DNA of 64,000 nucleotides from Macrocystis pyrifera (GCA_031763025.1 JASSKH010000012.1:124001-188000); one strand, 5' to 3'; positions 10,137 to 21,151 are shown, counted from the stretch's first letter. A program made the numbers and translations. The notes: generated by a model not told the origin, from the letters alone.

Positions 10137-11558
10137 TCTTCACATTAAACCGTTCTTCTACTCGTCGACATCCAGCAAGCCCAGTGTCCGTTCTGATTCT
10201 TCACCCTAGAAAGATACGAGCTCTGTGGTCACAGACTACGACACAGAGATAACACACCGTAATGCATTAATAGCCTACGCAATACCATGCCTTCACACTA
10301 GGTGCGGCCGACACAACATACATACGCCAGCAACCAAAAGTACACCATAAAGAAAGAGAAGCAACGAAGAAACTAAACCGAAAAAGAACAAGAAAAAGAA
10401 AAAGAAAAGGAGAAGAATCCCAAATAAATAAATAAAATGGGAAGCCAAAGCTCAGACACATACATACTTACCCCGAGCATGAGCCAAAAGGGACGTGCAA
10501 GGGGACAGATACGAGAAGGAAAAAGGGGACTATGCATCCCGGTGAACACTTAACTAAGTAAAAAGAGCAGTAGTGAGTGGGCCAAAATACGCTCGTCACC
10601 CACCCACTAATGCAGTACTTCTTTCATAAGGATAAGAAGAAGGAAAAAAATCAAAATGCATACCGAACGGCCGCAGCAGTTGGCGGTACGAGTAGCAAAG
10701 AAACGTCCAACCTATTAGTCGGCCTGGTACCTTGCTACCCTATCTGCGATCTCTCTGCTACTCTCTTCTAGCGCGGTTTCCCTTCTACTCCTCCTGTTCC
10801 CCCCCCTGCCCCCATACACTTGTACGGTGTTCCTTCTGCCCCTCCTGCTGTTACCCCTCCCCCCATTCCCTCTAACACTACCTGCAGCGGATGCACGGCG
10901 CTGTCTACTCAGCTTTGCCTCAGCCTCGTGCCACCTGCCCATGAACTGTTCAGCTGCTTCGAGGATTCCCCGGTACCACTTTCCCGTTTGTTTTGCTGCA
11001 GTGGGCCACAGTGCGGTCCCAACTCCAAAGACTAAGGGGGAGTCTTCCGTTGATCCCTCGGTGGCTTTGAACACTCTAAGGTCCTCAGCAATGGCCCTAG
11101 GCCAAGTCTTGGGCTGCCCGCCTGGTTTCGGGCTCCCCCCACCAGCGATCGTCCCCCCAACATCAACCGACTGGGCGATCGCCCCTCGTGTTGCCGCACC
11201 AGAGCCCCCGCAAAGAAGAGTCGCCGTTTACGGATGGTCGTTTCGATACTTTCGCATCGTGTTATCCTGAGCGCCTTCGCATACGAGAGGGTGGTGTGGT
11301 CGGTGCGTAGTCGGCGCTGGAAATCAATGACTCGCAGAAGGACTTCGTGGTGGGCTGATCGAAGCTTGGCGATGTGGTCCGCATTGAGGGTCCACGTCAC
11401 GCAACCGTACAGCAAGGTCTCAATCACCTCGGCCTTCAGCATCCGGACTTTCAGACTAAGCGGTGCGTTCGTCCTATCGTACAGTTCCGGACCATACCGT
11501 TTGAGGCATGCCCGCATCGGACGGATTCGTCGCTCGATTTCGAAGGAGAGGTCAGCGT
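10137..11558 (-). mobile_element. LINE copy C: 5'-truncated RTE-like element
   Basis: It is a near-copy of LINE B (19334-20760) in the same orientation. Sequence identity with B stops at about 11558, where C runs into the 180-bp tandem repeat. The coding part (11558-11032) starts inside the RT C-terminal region at DLSFEIERRIRPMRACLKR and passes [10 protein letters not shown]. Where copies A and B have an in-frame TAG, C reads Gln (VIDFQRRLRTD). The RT palm is missing, so this is a dead 3' fragment with its untranslated region at 10137-10720. Confidence 0.85.
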
Positions 11559-12235
11559 ATAGCAGTGATTGTCTGCATGCCACAGCAGACAGCGACATTT
11601 TTGGTACAGCAGCAGGACTTTCAACGTTTATTCCTGACCCTCCGTGTAGTCGTTTTCATGTTGTACCAAGTATCGATTTGTTTGGTACCGTTTCCCCTCG
11701 CGACACGTCCATCAAACCGCAGACGTGCCGTCGTACAGCAGTAATTTTTTTCATGCCACAGAGGACAGCGATACTTTTGATACGGCAGCAGGACTCTCAG
11801 CTTTTACTCCTGACCCACCGTCCAGCCATTTTCGTGTTGCACCGGATATCGATTGTTTTAGTGCAGTTTTCCCTGCATTACACGTGCACCAAACCGCAGA
11901 CGTGCCGTCGTACAGCAGTGATTTTTTTCGTGCCACAGCGAACCGCGATAAGTTTGATACGGCAGCAGGACTCTCAGCTTTTTTTCCCTCCTGATCCACC
12001 GTTCAGCCACTTTCTTCGTGTTGCACCGGATATCGATTTGTTTAGTGCAGTTCCCCCTGCATTACACATCAATCAAATCGCAGACGTGCCGCCATACAGC
12101 AGCAGTGATCATGTTCATACCACAGCAGACAGCGACATTTTTGGTACGGCAGCGGGACTCTCATCTTTTATCACTGACCCGCCTTGCAGTCATTTTCATG
12201 TTGCACAGAGTACCGATTTTTTTTGTTGCACTGTG
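11559..12235 (+). repeat. Four tandem units of about 180 bp with a 60-codon period
   Basis: GCAGCRGGACTYTC recurs at about 11608, 11785, 11965 and 12150. In one plus-strand frame each unit reads as a 60-residue repeat with the cores DTAAGLSAFTPDPP, HFRVAPDID and TADVPSYSSDFF. The frame is interrupted between units by small indels. The period being close to a multiple of three, with conserved peptide motifs, suggests a former repeat-protein exon; LINE C is inserted into its left end. Function unknown. Confidence 0.7.
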
Positions 12236-12519
12236 TATATACCGATTTTTTTGTTGCCGCTTTTTTTGTTACTACCGGCGGTCGAAGGGAGCGTATGAAC
12301 CGGCCGGGCCCCTTGTTTGTGCCTAGCGCCGGGTTCGGGCCTTAAGTGCCGATAGCAGCGAACAGGGAGAACGTTCGATTCGAGGTAGTTACGTACGAAT
12401 CTGTAGATCCTCGTTTTTCGCCTCTCGCGCTTTTGCCAGTGCCCAGCGAGCACGGCCTTTTGATATCCCTCGCTGACGTACGCGCGCATTTTATCCCCCT
12501 GTTGTTGGTTTCTTCCCAT
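12196..12519 (-). CDS. Unrecognised 107-aa basic open frame
   Basis: The minus-strand frame reads MGRNQQQGDKMRAYVSEGYQ and continues as a Lys/Arg-rich helical sequence. Its last third overlaps the end of the 180-bp repeat. It lies just before the 3' end of LINE A. No domain is recognised; it could be the C-terminal exon of a lost gene or a chance frame. Confidence 0.15.
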   Translation of the reverse strand: MGRNQQQGDKMRAYVSEGYQKAVLAGHWQKRERRKTRIYRFVRNYLESNVLPVRCYRHLRPEPGARHKQGARPVHTLPSTAGSNKKSGNKKIGIYTVQQKKSVLCAT

Positions 12520-12633
12520 TACATTAAACCGTTCTTTCTACCCGTCGACATCCAGCATAAAACCAGTGTCCGTGCCGATTCTTCAATCCTAGAGAGACTG
12601 GAGATACAAGTTCTGTGGTCACAAAGCTACGCC

Positions 12634-12838
12634 ACAGAAATACTACGTTGCCACGTATGCAATGCAATGCCATGTCATCATACTGCGTACGACAGGCACG
12701 ACATACACATTCCATGACCTAGAGAAACAGAACGATACTACGTTGCCACGTATGCAACGCAATGCCATGTCATCATACCAGGTATTGCGTACGACAGGCA
12801 CGACATACACATTCCATGACCTAGAGCAACGAAACGAA
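12634..12838. repeat. Tandem duplication, unit about 100 bp, in the LINE A 3' region
   Basis: GATACTACGTTGCCACGTAT through CATTCCATGACCTAGAG appears twice in tandem; the second copy has an extra CCAGGTATT. The corresponding LINE D region has one copy. Confidence 0.8.
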
Positions 12839-13457
12839 ACAAAGAGAAAATAACTAAAAAAAGACAAGGACAATTCGAAAGAGAAAAAGAAACAAGAGAA
12901 AAGAAACGAATATATACCTGGTATATATATAACAACAAACCATCGTGCCCTCCCCGCAGGGGATCTGGCAAACACTTGAAATGAAGGAGCTAGAAAAAAA
13001 AAAGGAAAAATAAGAAAACACCACTATTAATAGTCGTCAACAGAGTAAAAAAAACAGGCAAACCAAACAAAGCACGAAGCATCCTCCAGGTAGCGGCAGC
13101 AGTTTATGGTACAAGTAGCACAACCAGGGTCTCCCTGCTGGCCCGCCTGGTACCTTGGTACCTTGTCGGCCACCTTCGTCCAGCGTTCGTCAACTATGCC
13201 CGGCCCCTCGGCGTCAGAGAATACGAAACAAAAAAAGCAGGCTCGTCGTCCACCCAAGCCACACGACTCCTTCAATAAGGCTTATCAATCGGAGAAAAGG
13301 AAGAGAAATAAAAATAAAATGAAAATCACATAGGGTCAGCGAAAAAGAAAATAAAATGAAACAAAAATAAAGAAAAACAACAGGAAGACAAAGGAAGACC
13401 ACGTTCGAGCCAGCTGCAACAGTTGGTGGTACGAGTAGTATAGGCATGTTCTGCTTC

Positions 13458-15310
13458 TTAGTCTGCCCGGTACCTGGCTACCCTGTCTGCCATCTCCTTC
13501 CTACTTTCGTCCACTGCAGTTTCCCTTCTACTCCTCTCTCCCCCCCTCTCCGCATTCCCTTGGTCGGATTTTCTGCTACTCCTCTTGTTGCCCCTCCTCC
13601 CCCCATTCCCTTGGACACCACCCACGGCGGATGCGCGGCGCTGCCTACTCAGCTCAGCCTCAGCCTCGTGCCACCTCACCATGAGCCGTTCGGCTGCTTC
13701 GAGGATCCCCCGCTACCACTTCTCCGCCTTTTATGCAGCAGTGGGCCACAGCGCGGTCTCAACTCCAAACACCAAGAGAGCAAGTTCCGTTGACTCTTCG
13801 TTGGCTCGGAACTCCCTAAGGTCTTCGACTATGCATCTATGCCAAGTCTTAACCTGTCCGCCAGGTGTCGGGTTCTCCCCACCAGCCGTTGTCCCGAACA
13901 TTACCCGGCTGGGTAATCGATCCTTGCTTTGCCGTGCCACCCCCCCCCGCGAAGAAGAAACGCCGTTTGCGGATGGCCGTTTAGATGATCTCGCAACGTG
14001 TCATCTTGAGGGCCTTCGCGTACGAGAGGGTGGCATGGTCAGTACGAAGTCGGCGCTAGAAGCCAATGACTCGCAACAGGACTTGGTGGTCAGCCGTTCG
14101 AAGCTTGGCAAAGTGTTCCGCTCTGAGGGTCCACGTCACACACCCGTACAGCAGGGTCTCAATCACCTCGGCCTTCAGCATTCGGACTTTCAGGCTAAGG
14201 GGGGCGGTCGTCCTATCATACAGCTCCGGGCCGAACCGTTTGAGGCATGCTCGCATGAGACGGATCCGTCGGTCGATTTCGAGCGAGAGGTCAGCGTTTT
14301 CGTGGAAAATGCCGCCTAGGTATAAGAACTGGGCCGTCTGCTTATATCTCTGGCCTGCTGCTTCGATAACGAGCGGTGGTGCGAGGGTTTTCCGGTCTGG
14401 CGTTTGTAGAAGCATAGTCTCTGTCTTCTTTTCCGATACCGTAAGGCCTGCTGCTTCGAAGACAGTCACGATGACTGTCATCATTTTCGCGAGCCCTTCA
14501 GCCGACCGAGAGACAATCCCTGCGTCATCGGCGTACAGCATGCCCCATACAGCCCTTCGCACGCACGCCAACGGCTCCTGCTCCTCCGTTCCGACTACCC
14601 CAGCATCACTGAGTTGCACCAAATCCCTTACGACGGCTTCGTCATGGCTAAAGCGTACTAGTACGACGTGCAATGCAGCAGCGAAGAAAACGTTGAACAG
14701 CAGAAACGGTGACAGCACACAGCCTTGTCGCAGCCCCTGCGTGACATCAAACCATTCCGAGTGCTCGCTGTCATCCGTACGCACGCTAGCCCGCATGCCA
14801 TCGTGGAAATTACGGATAATTCTCAGCATCTTGGTTGGTACGCCCAAACGTGTGAGTACTTTCCATAACAGCTCTCGGTCGACAGAGTCGTACGCTTTGT
14901 GCAGATCGATGAAGCACCAGTACAGGGGATTTTCCTCTGTCTTCCAAGCTCTTGCAACCGGCGCACGACGAACAACATATCAATCGTTGATCGTGCGGGG
15001 CGGAAGCCGCACTGTTCCTCCGGGAGTACTTCCTCGGTCTCGCAGTAGTTGCTGAGGCGGGACGCGACGATTTTCAACAAGACTTTGCCTGCGTGGGCAA
15101 CAAGCGAAATCCTTCTGTAGTTGTTGCAATCAATTCGGTCCTTCTTTTTGTGAAGGACCTTGATGATTGCATCTTTCCATTGCTGGGGGGCTTCTCCTGT
15201 TACCCCTGCATTCTATCCGTGACGTTTGGGATCTGCCACACGTACCCCTGCTCGACCGCGAGCACGACAATCTCGGGAATTCCAGTGTGCCGACCATATT
15301 ATTTTCACGC
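13458..15310 (-). pseudogene. LINE A reverse transcriptase (broken)
   Basis: Read downward: 15310-14940 has [20 protein letters not shown] and [20 protein letters not shown], then [16 protein letters not shown] frame change near 14930 leads into 14847-14056, with [15 protein letters not shown], the intact active site MLYADDAGI, and [14 protein letters not shown]. An in-frame TAG (14056-14058) follows VIGF. Then a poly-C run near 13940-13950 shifts the frame into 13940-13731 and the basic Arg/Gly-rich C-terminus ends at 13458. RT would copy the element RNA at the target site. Confidence 0.85.
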
Positions 15311-15371
15311 GCACAAGTGGCTTCGTCATCCATTGCGACCATAGATTTATCATGTGACATTGGTTATTAGT

Positions 15372-15510
15372 GTTGGATATCGAAACCACGAACGTTTCGG
15401 TACGATAAGGCCAAAATAACTTCGATAACGATAACGACAACCATAATTATCGTTATCGTACCGATTATCCGGAAAAGTCGATAACGATAACCATAACGAT
15501 AATGGAGGCG
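15372..15510. repeat. CGATAA hexanucleotide repeat with inverted arms
   Basis: CGATAACGATAACGA on the left is followed by ATTATCGTTATCG and then GATAACGATAACCATAACGA, so direct and inverted copies of the hexamer lie within 100 bp. It abuts the 5' truncation region of LINE A. A former transposon end is possible but no matching pair of termini was found. Confidence 0.7.
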
Positions 15511-15734
15511 AAAACCGGCGCAAAAGGCCCTTTTTCATATTTTTTGCGGTCGCGTCATCAGGGCCCGTAATACAAGTGAATACAACACCAGCAGAGGGTT
15601 CCCAGGATCAACGTATTCCAGGTTGTTGTTCTCACATTAGCTCATCGCCACAATACAATTCAGACAAGCTCCCATAACTCTGGAGTGGAAGAAATACCTC
15701 GGTAAAAATAAAACAACCAATGAATAGAGCCGGC

Positions 15735-15815
15735 GTCCCCCTTGGCCTGGTAGGTGGTCCGCGTGACTATCAAAATCAATATCGTGGGTTCAAATCTCAC
15801 CGAGTGCATGCTCGT
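15735..15815 (+). other. tRNA-like sequence (possible SINE head)
   Basis: TGGCCTGGTAGGTGG resembles an A box, and GTGGGTTCAAATCTCACCG about 45 bp later resembles a B box in a T-arm (GTGGG pairs with CTCAC less one mismatch). Acceptor and anticodon stems are not convincing, and the sequence is followed by an A-rich stretch, so a tRNA-derived SINE is more likely than a functional tRNA. Confidence 0.35.
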
Positions 15816-16470
15816 AGGGACCTTTCTTGCGTAAAAAAATGATAAGCGGAAAGCGCGAGAGCGTGAGTTAGCTACATTCGATGAAAATCGATGAGCAGTG
15901 GGAATGAATGCTGAACCCTATGCGCGACAAAAATAAAGGCATGTACCGGGGGGGGGGGAGAAGGGACGACATCTGTGACCACGGCTTGTCCAGAAGATCG
16001 TCGAGGGTAAAACTCCTACGAGTGGGCTGGAAAGTAAAAGTGATGATGAAAAAAAAACACACAAAATATGATAACTGAAGCAAATGTACACCTCAGACAA
16101 AAATAAATAGTGAGGTCCGCGCACGTACGTATCAGATACATGCGGTACGCTGTACAAGTCGCCACAGAAACCGAGAAGATCACATACTACCCAGAAGAAA
16201 TGGACAGCATGAAAAAAACAACTCGACGTTGAAAAATCAAAATCAAAATCGGGGAAAAAAAACAAGAATCGAAAAGGGACGAGAGATACAAAAGTTCAAT
16301 TCAGGCAAGAAGGCAAGAAATCAAGAAAGGAAACACACGAGAGAATGCGCATGTTTTCGCATATTGCAGGCTCGCACACTACGCGAGGGGAGGGTATAGA
16401 ACAGAGATAAGAACAAAAAGACAAAACACACGTACTCCGCTACTATGTAAGAACACCAGGGAAGCAAAAA
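15816..16470. other. Intergenic, no gene seen
   Basis: A-rich sequence with a short poly-G run near 15948. Open frames on the minus strand are short, hydrophobic products of T-rich complement. No repeat copy elsewhere in the window was recognised. Confidence 0.4.
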
Positions 16471-16483
16471 AGCAGGGCTTTTC

Positions 16484-16770
16484 GCGGGTCACGGGGTGTT
16501 GAAAATGTCACGGGTCGGGTCGGGTCGGGTCAGGAAGTGTTCAAAATCTCACCGGTCCGGTCGGGTCGGGTCAAGAGGTTTTCAAAACTCACGGGTCGGG
16601 TCGGGTCGGGTCAAGAGTTTTTCAAATCTCACGAGTCGGGTCGGGTCGGGTCAAGAGGTGATGAAGAGCTCACGGCTCGGGTCAGGTCATGACCCGCGAG
16701 AAACGGGTCACTCGCGGGTCGGGCCAGCGTGACCCGCGAGTTCTTTTCTGCTGATCTGCGGGTCGGACCC
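16484..16770. repeat. GGGTCGGGTC minisatellite, block 1
   Basis: About six units of 40-45 bp, each a (GGGTC)3-4 run followed by AAGAGGTTTTCAAAATCTCAC or a close variant. The block ends with opposed TGACCCGCGAG and CTCGCGGGTC motifs (16700-16740), giving a local inverted structure. Confidence 0.9.
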
Positions 16771-17084
16771 GCGCATCCGGCCCGCGGATCCGACACTCAA
16801 ACCACTTCCCACTCTCTTACCCAAAGGCTTTTCTCGTACAAATACTCAATAATACTTCGTTATTCAAACATGAAAACACTTCTGCCAAATCCATATACGA
16901 ATGCCCGCATCCATTTATAGATTTATACCCACTACAGTCACGCCCCATATCGCTTGTGGGTACAAAAAATAATATTAAATTGTTTTGGCAGTGTCAACCC
17001 ATGGGCCGGATCCGTAGGTCGGACTTGCGGGTCAAGAAAAATAGTCTCACGGGTCAAGGTGACCCGACCCGCATGAAACCCGTG

Positions 17085-17279
17085 TCTCACGGGTCAATCC
17101 GAAGGTGGCGGGTGGGGTCGGGTCGGGTCAGGAGGTTTTGAAATCTCGCGGGTCGGGTCGGGTCGGGTCAGGAGGTTTTGAAATCTCACGGATCGGGTCG
17201 GGTCGGGTCAACAATTTTTTTAATCTCGCGAGTCGGGTCGGGTCGGGTCGGTTCAAGAGGCTTTCAAAATCTCGCGGGC
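17085..17279. repeat. GGGTCGGGTC minisatellite, block 2
   Basis: Four more units of the same minisatellite in the same orientation, 320 bp after block 1. The array stops abruptly at about 17279, where the 1-kb dispersed repeat starts, so the repeat probably inserted into or next to the array. The pattern (two GGGTC-rich blocks around a unique core) resembles hAT subterminal repeats, but no inverted termini or target duplication were found. Confidence 0.85.
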
Positions 17280-18345
17280 CTCCTTTTATTACTTGCCGGA
17301 CCTTTCCAGCGGGTCTTTGTTTTCTCTATTTCTCTTTGCGCTTTCAGTCCTCTTTCCTTTCCTTTTCTTTCGTTTCGTGTGCATGTGTGTACTCCGAGCA
17401 CGGTTCCGCGGGCGAGCGCGGCACCGTCGCGGGTGTCAGCGGATGCTGGCGGGGGTAGAGGGGGGGTTGCAAGGAGCGCGGTCGCCGTTTTCGTGTCTAG
17501 GCGTCGCGTGTGCCTCGAGACACGAGGGAAGCATCAATGGGCTCTGAGTGGCCTCCATTTGTGATTTTTTATAGAGTACATACGAGTATTTAAGGGTCAT
17601 TGGGATTGTAAGATGATATTCAAGCGGCGCTTATTTTTGCGACCGGACTGAAAACCACAGAGAGAGGCACCCAGTCTGAGCACCAACATTGTCGAGCTGG
17701 TGAACGAGGTCCACGGTGAGCACCGGGCTTGACACGAGGCGGGCGACGGGGCTCACTGTGGAAGAGAGGGAGGAAATCTTTGCTCGGACCGAATCTGTGG
17801 CGAGATGGTCGCGAAAGGGGCGGGCGGCGTACAAGGCTGAGAGAGAAGCTCTGCTGTTTGTTTTTTTTCTTCTTTTTTTCTTTTTAACCGGTGTAAGGTG
17901 TTCCAATCAGTCAGGAAATCATTATACACGAGAGGGGACAGGTATTTTTTTTCTTTCCGAAATTCTTGCTTTCTTTTTTCATGTTTTTTTCGATGCTGCT
18001 GTGCCGTGCTGTGCTTTATCTTTCGTACATACGAGTACAGACATAGAGCATATCGAAATCAGAAAATAAGTACCCTACCTGGGGTATGTACGTACTTACG
18101 ACATGTGAGCGAGCGTAGCGGAAACCGCCCGCGAAACGAAGCGCATGTGGCGTCCGAGCTGTTTTCTCCGGAAGCATGCATGGCGGCGGGACTCTTGGCG
18201 TTATCAAGTCCCCAGTTTGCAACTACAATCAATCAGAAAAAAACAACATTCAATCATGGACCTCTGTCCGCTTCGCATAATTTGATGTACTTTTCCTTCC
18301 TGAGCGAGCGTAGCGGGCGGCGTAGGAGCGAAGCGCCTTGTACCA
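17280..18345 (+). repeat. Dispersed repeat of about 1 kb, copy 1
   Basis: This stretch is homologous to the complement of 43232-44212. Shared landmarks are CCTCCTTTTA near the start, GTCGCCGTTTTCGTG, AAGCATCAATGGGCTCTG, AACATTGTCGAGCTGG, AAGGTGTTCCAATCAG, and GCGTAGCGGGCGG near the end. Both copies share a readable peptide (NIVELVNE ... FARTESVARWSRKGR), so the parent probably had a coding part. This copy lacks the MITE present in copy 2. Superfamily unknown. Confidence 0.8.
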
Positions 18346-19280
18346 TCATACCAACTTCTGTCTCTAGTAAAACATAGTTAATTCAAGTTCCGTCGTTTTC
18401 TTCTTTCAGGAGTGTTTGGAGTGATCAATGTTGACGCTCATGCTGCATTTGTCGGATGTCAAGCATATATTATTAACAAATTATAATAACAAAAAATGCA
18501 CAAGCGCATTATATTTGTACCAGGTGCATATTTATTTTCGAAAATGAAAGGCACAACCAATACTAGAGATTGGCTGTTAGCGTGTACCAGGTATACACCA
18601 GCTTCCGTAGCTGGTGTGCACGATGTATAATAGGCTCGCTTGCTGATGACCAGCAAGACACAAGCCTATGAATTGAGGCAAACGCGATTCACGGTGAGAT
18701 GAACTGTGTAAAGAGCTTCGATAGAAAAAGAGAAGCCGATGGACTATGTAGTCGGCGATCCCACGTTGCGATACCTAGATTGATTGCTTTGTTCAGCTGA
18801 ATATGGGTAGGTGGGCAAAGTAGGAGTGTGAATGAGCTGATGCGCGCGTGTTGCACGCGTGCACTGCTCGTAGCTCAAAACTCAACAAAATCGAATGCCC
18901 TCTTGTTCAAATCCAAGACCCTAGCTAGTCTTACTGCTGTGACAACTAACTCAAAACAAAACTAAAGCGAATACCCTGCTACCCGCGAAATTGAAATTGA
19001 GGGATGCTCCTGATGGGATGTGTGAGGGTGTCGGGTGCGCCAGACAGCAGTCGTAGGCACCCAGAAACGACTCATGATATATTTTCTTGTACTCAAAGTT
19101 GCGAGCGAGTGGCACAAACAGAAGCTCGCAAAAACGCTCAAATATTTCATATCACGTAAGGGAGCATATCATAGTGGCTACATCACCGATGAAGCAATAA
19201 CCTTCACTGGAACAATATTGCTGTCCTCCAGCCGAATGATATATCATCTCATAAGGAGTCGTCTGTTCGTTTAAATAGGT
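18346..19280. other. Intergenic, no gene seen
   Basis: AT-rich sequence without a convincing reading frame. A short imperfect hairpin (CTTGCTG / CAGCAAG) lies near 18637-18655, next to two TACCAGGT motifs. Confidence 0.4.
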
Positions 19281-19289
19281 TAGACCACT

Positions 19290-19321
19290 GAGCTACTCAG
19301 TCAGCGCTGACTGAGTAGCTC
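19290..19321. repeat. Perfect 32-bp palindrome
   Basis: The 16-bp half GAGCTACTCAGTCAGC is followed immediately by its exact reverse complement. Each half includes the tRNA A-box-like CTGAGTAGCTC motif seen again at 21478-21490. It lies 13 bp before the 3' end of LINE B. Confidence 0.9.
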
Positions 19322-19333
19322 GGTGTGTGTATT

Positions 19334-21151
19334 CCCTTCACATTTAACCGTTCTTCTAGTCGTCGACATCCAGCAAGCCCAGTGTCCGTGCTGATTCTTC
19401 ACCCTAGAAAGATACGAGCTCTGTGGTCACAGACTACGACACAGAGATAACACACCGTGATGCATTATTAATAGCCTACGCAATACCATGCCTTCGCACT
19501 AGGTACGGCCGACACAACATACATACTTCAGCCAGCAACCAAAATACACCATAAAGAAAGAGAAGCAACGAAGAAACAAAACCGAAAAATACAAAGAAAA
19601 GGAGAAAAATCCCAAATAAATAAATAAATGGGAATACCCCGAGCATGAGCCAAAATGGACGTGCAAGGGGGAAGAAACGGGAGGGAAAAAGGGAAATATG
19701 CATACTGGGGAACACTTGACTAAGTAAAAAGAGAAATAATGAGTGGGCCAAAATACGCTCGTCATCCACCCACTATGTAGTACTTCTTTCATAAGGGTAA
19801 GAAGGGAAAATACAGGAAACAGTTAAGTCATGGAAAAAAATCAAAGCACCAAGCCAATACATACCAAACGGCCGCAGCAGTTGGCGGTACGAGTAGAAAA
19901 GAAAAATCCAACCTATTAGTCGGCCTGGTACCTTGTTACCCTGTCTGCGGTCTCTTTGCTACTCTCTTCTAGCGCGGTTTCCCTTCTACTCCTCCTGTTC
20001 CCCCCCCTGCCCCCATACACTTGTACGGTGTTCCTTCTACCCCTCCTGCTGTTACCCCTCCCCCCATTCCCTTTAACACTACCCGCAGCGGATGCGCGGC
20101 GCTGTCTACTCAACTTTGCCTCATCCTCGTGCCATCTGCCCATTAACCGTTCAGCTGCTTCGAGGATTCCCCGGTACCACTTTCCCGTCTGTTTTGCTGC
20201 AGTGGGCCACAGTGCGGTCCCAACTCCAAAGAATAAGGGGGGTTCTTCCGTTGATCCCTCGGTGGCTTTGAACACTCTAAGGTCCTCAGCAATGGCCCTA
20301 GGCCAAGTCTTGAGCTGCCCGCCTGGTTTCGGGCTCTCCCCACCAGCGATCGTCCCCAACATCAACCGACTGGGCATTCGCCCCTCGTGTTGCCGCACCA
20401 CAGCCCCCGCAAAGAAGAGCCGCCGTTTACGGATGGTCGTTTCGATACTTTCGCATCGTGTTATCCTGAGCGCCTTCGCGTACGAGAGGGTGGTGTGGTC
20501 GGTGCGTAGTCGGCGCTAGAAGCCAATGACTCGCAGAAGGACTTCATGGTGGGCTGATCGAAGCTTGGCGATGTGGTCCGCATCGAGGGTCCACGTCACG
20601 CAACCGTACAGCAAGGTCTCAATCACCTCGGCCTTCAGCATCCGGACTTTCGGACTAAGCGGTGCGTTCGTCCTATCGTACAGTTCCGGACCATACCGTT
20701 TGAGGCATGCCCGCATCGGACGGATTCGTCGCTCGATTTCGAAGGAGAGGTCAGCGTTCTCGTGGATAATTCCTCCTAGGTATAAAAACTGGGTCGTCTG
20801 TTTATACATCTGGCCTGCAGCTTCGATCGCGAGCGGTGAGGTGGTAAACGTCTGATCCGGTGTTCGTAGGAGCATCGTCTCTGTCTTCGTTTCGGATACC
20901 GTGAGACCTACTGCTTCGAAGACAGTCACGATGACTGTCATTATTCTTGCAAGGCCTTCCGCCGACTTCGAGACTATTCCAGCGTCTGCATACAACATGC
21001 CCCACACAGCCCTTTGCACGCATGCCAACGGTTCCTCTTTTCCGACAACCCTGTCCTCTTCGAGATGAACCAAATCCCTTACGATGCATTCGTCTTTGCT
21101 GAGGCGTACCAGCACGATGTGTATCGCAGCGGCAAAGAACACGTTGAGCAG
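19334..21151 (-). mobile_element. LINE copy B: 5'-truncated RTE-like element
   Basis: Same family as A and C. Similarity with A ends abruptly near 21151 (ACGTTGAGCAG), a typical 5' truncation. The coding part is 21142-19916 and the 3' region runs to about 19334. The 3' half is nearly identical to copy C (10137-11558). No clear target duplication was found at the two ends. Confidence 0.88.
19916..21151 (-). pseudogene. LINE B reverse transcriptase C-terminal part
   Basis: Starts at NVFFAAAIHIVLVRLS in the RT palm. The active-site box reads MLYADAGI where copy A has MLYADDAGI: a three-base in-frame deletion removes the second catalytic Asp. The reading continues through [10 protein letters not shown] to VIGF, then one TAG (20516-20518), then in the same frame through RRLRTDHTTLSYAKAL, the FFAG-VRQHEGR motif and an Arg/Gly-rich basic tail to the stop at 19916. 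Apart from that TAG the frame is open for about 400 codons. Confidence 0.85.

Larger units (their letters stand above)
12520..15310 (-). mobile_element. LINE copy A: longest RTE-like non-LTR retrotransposon
   Basis: This is the most complete member of the family. The coding part runs from about 15310 down to 13458 and the 3' untranslated region down to 12520. The 5' end is truncated: no endonuclease domain was found upstream of 15.3 kb. The 3' region carries a local tandem duplication (12634-12838). Copies B, C and D share the 3' sequence. The RT style ([22 protein letters not shown]) fits RTE or related clades; the exact clade is not settled. Confidence 0.85.

Noticed and set aside
16484..17279. 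Telomeric repeat
   Set aside because: GGGTC runs are short, embedded in 40-45-bp units with unique spacers, and internal to the sequence.
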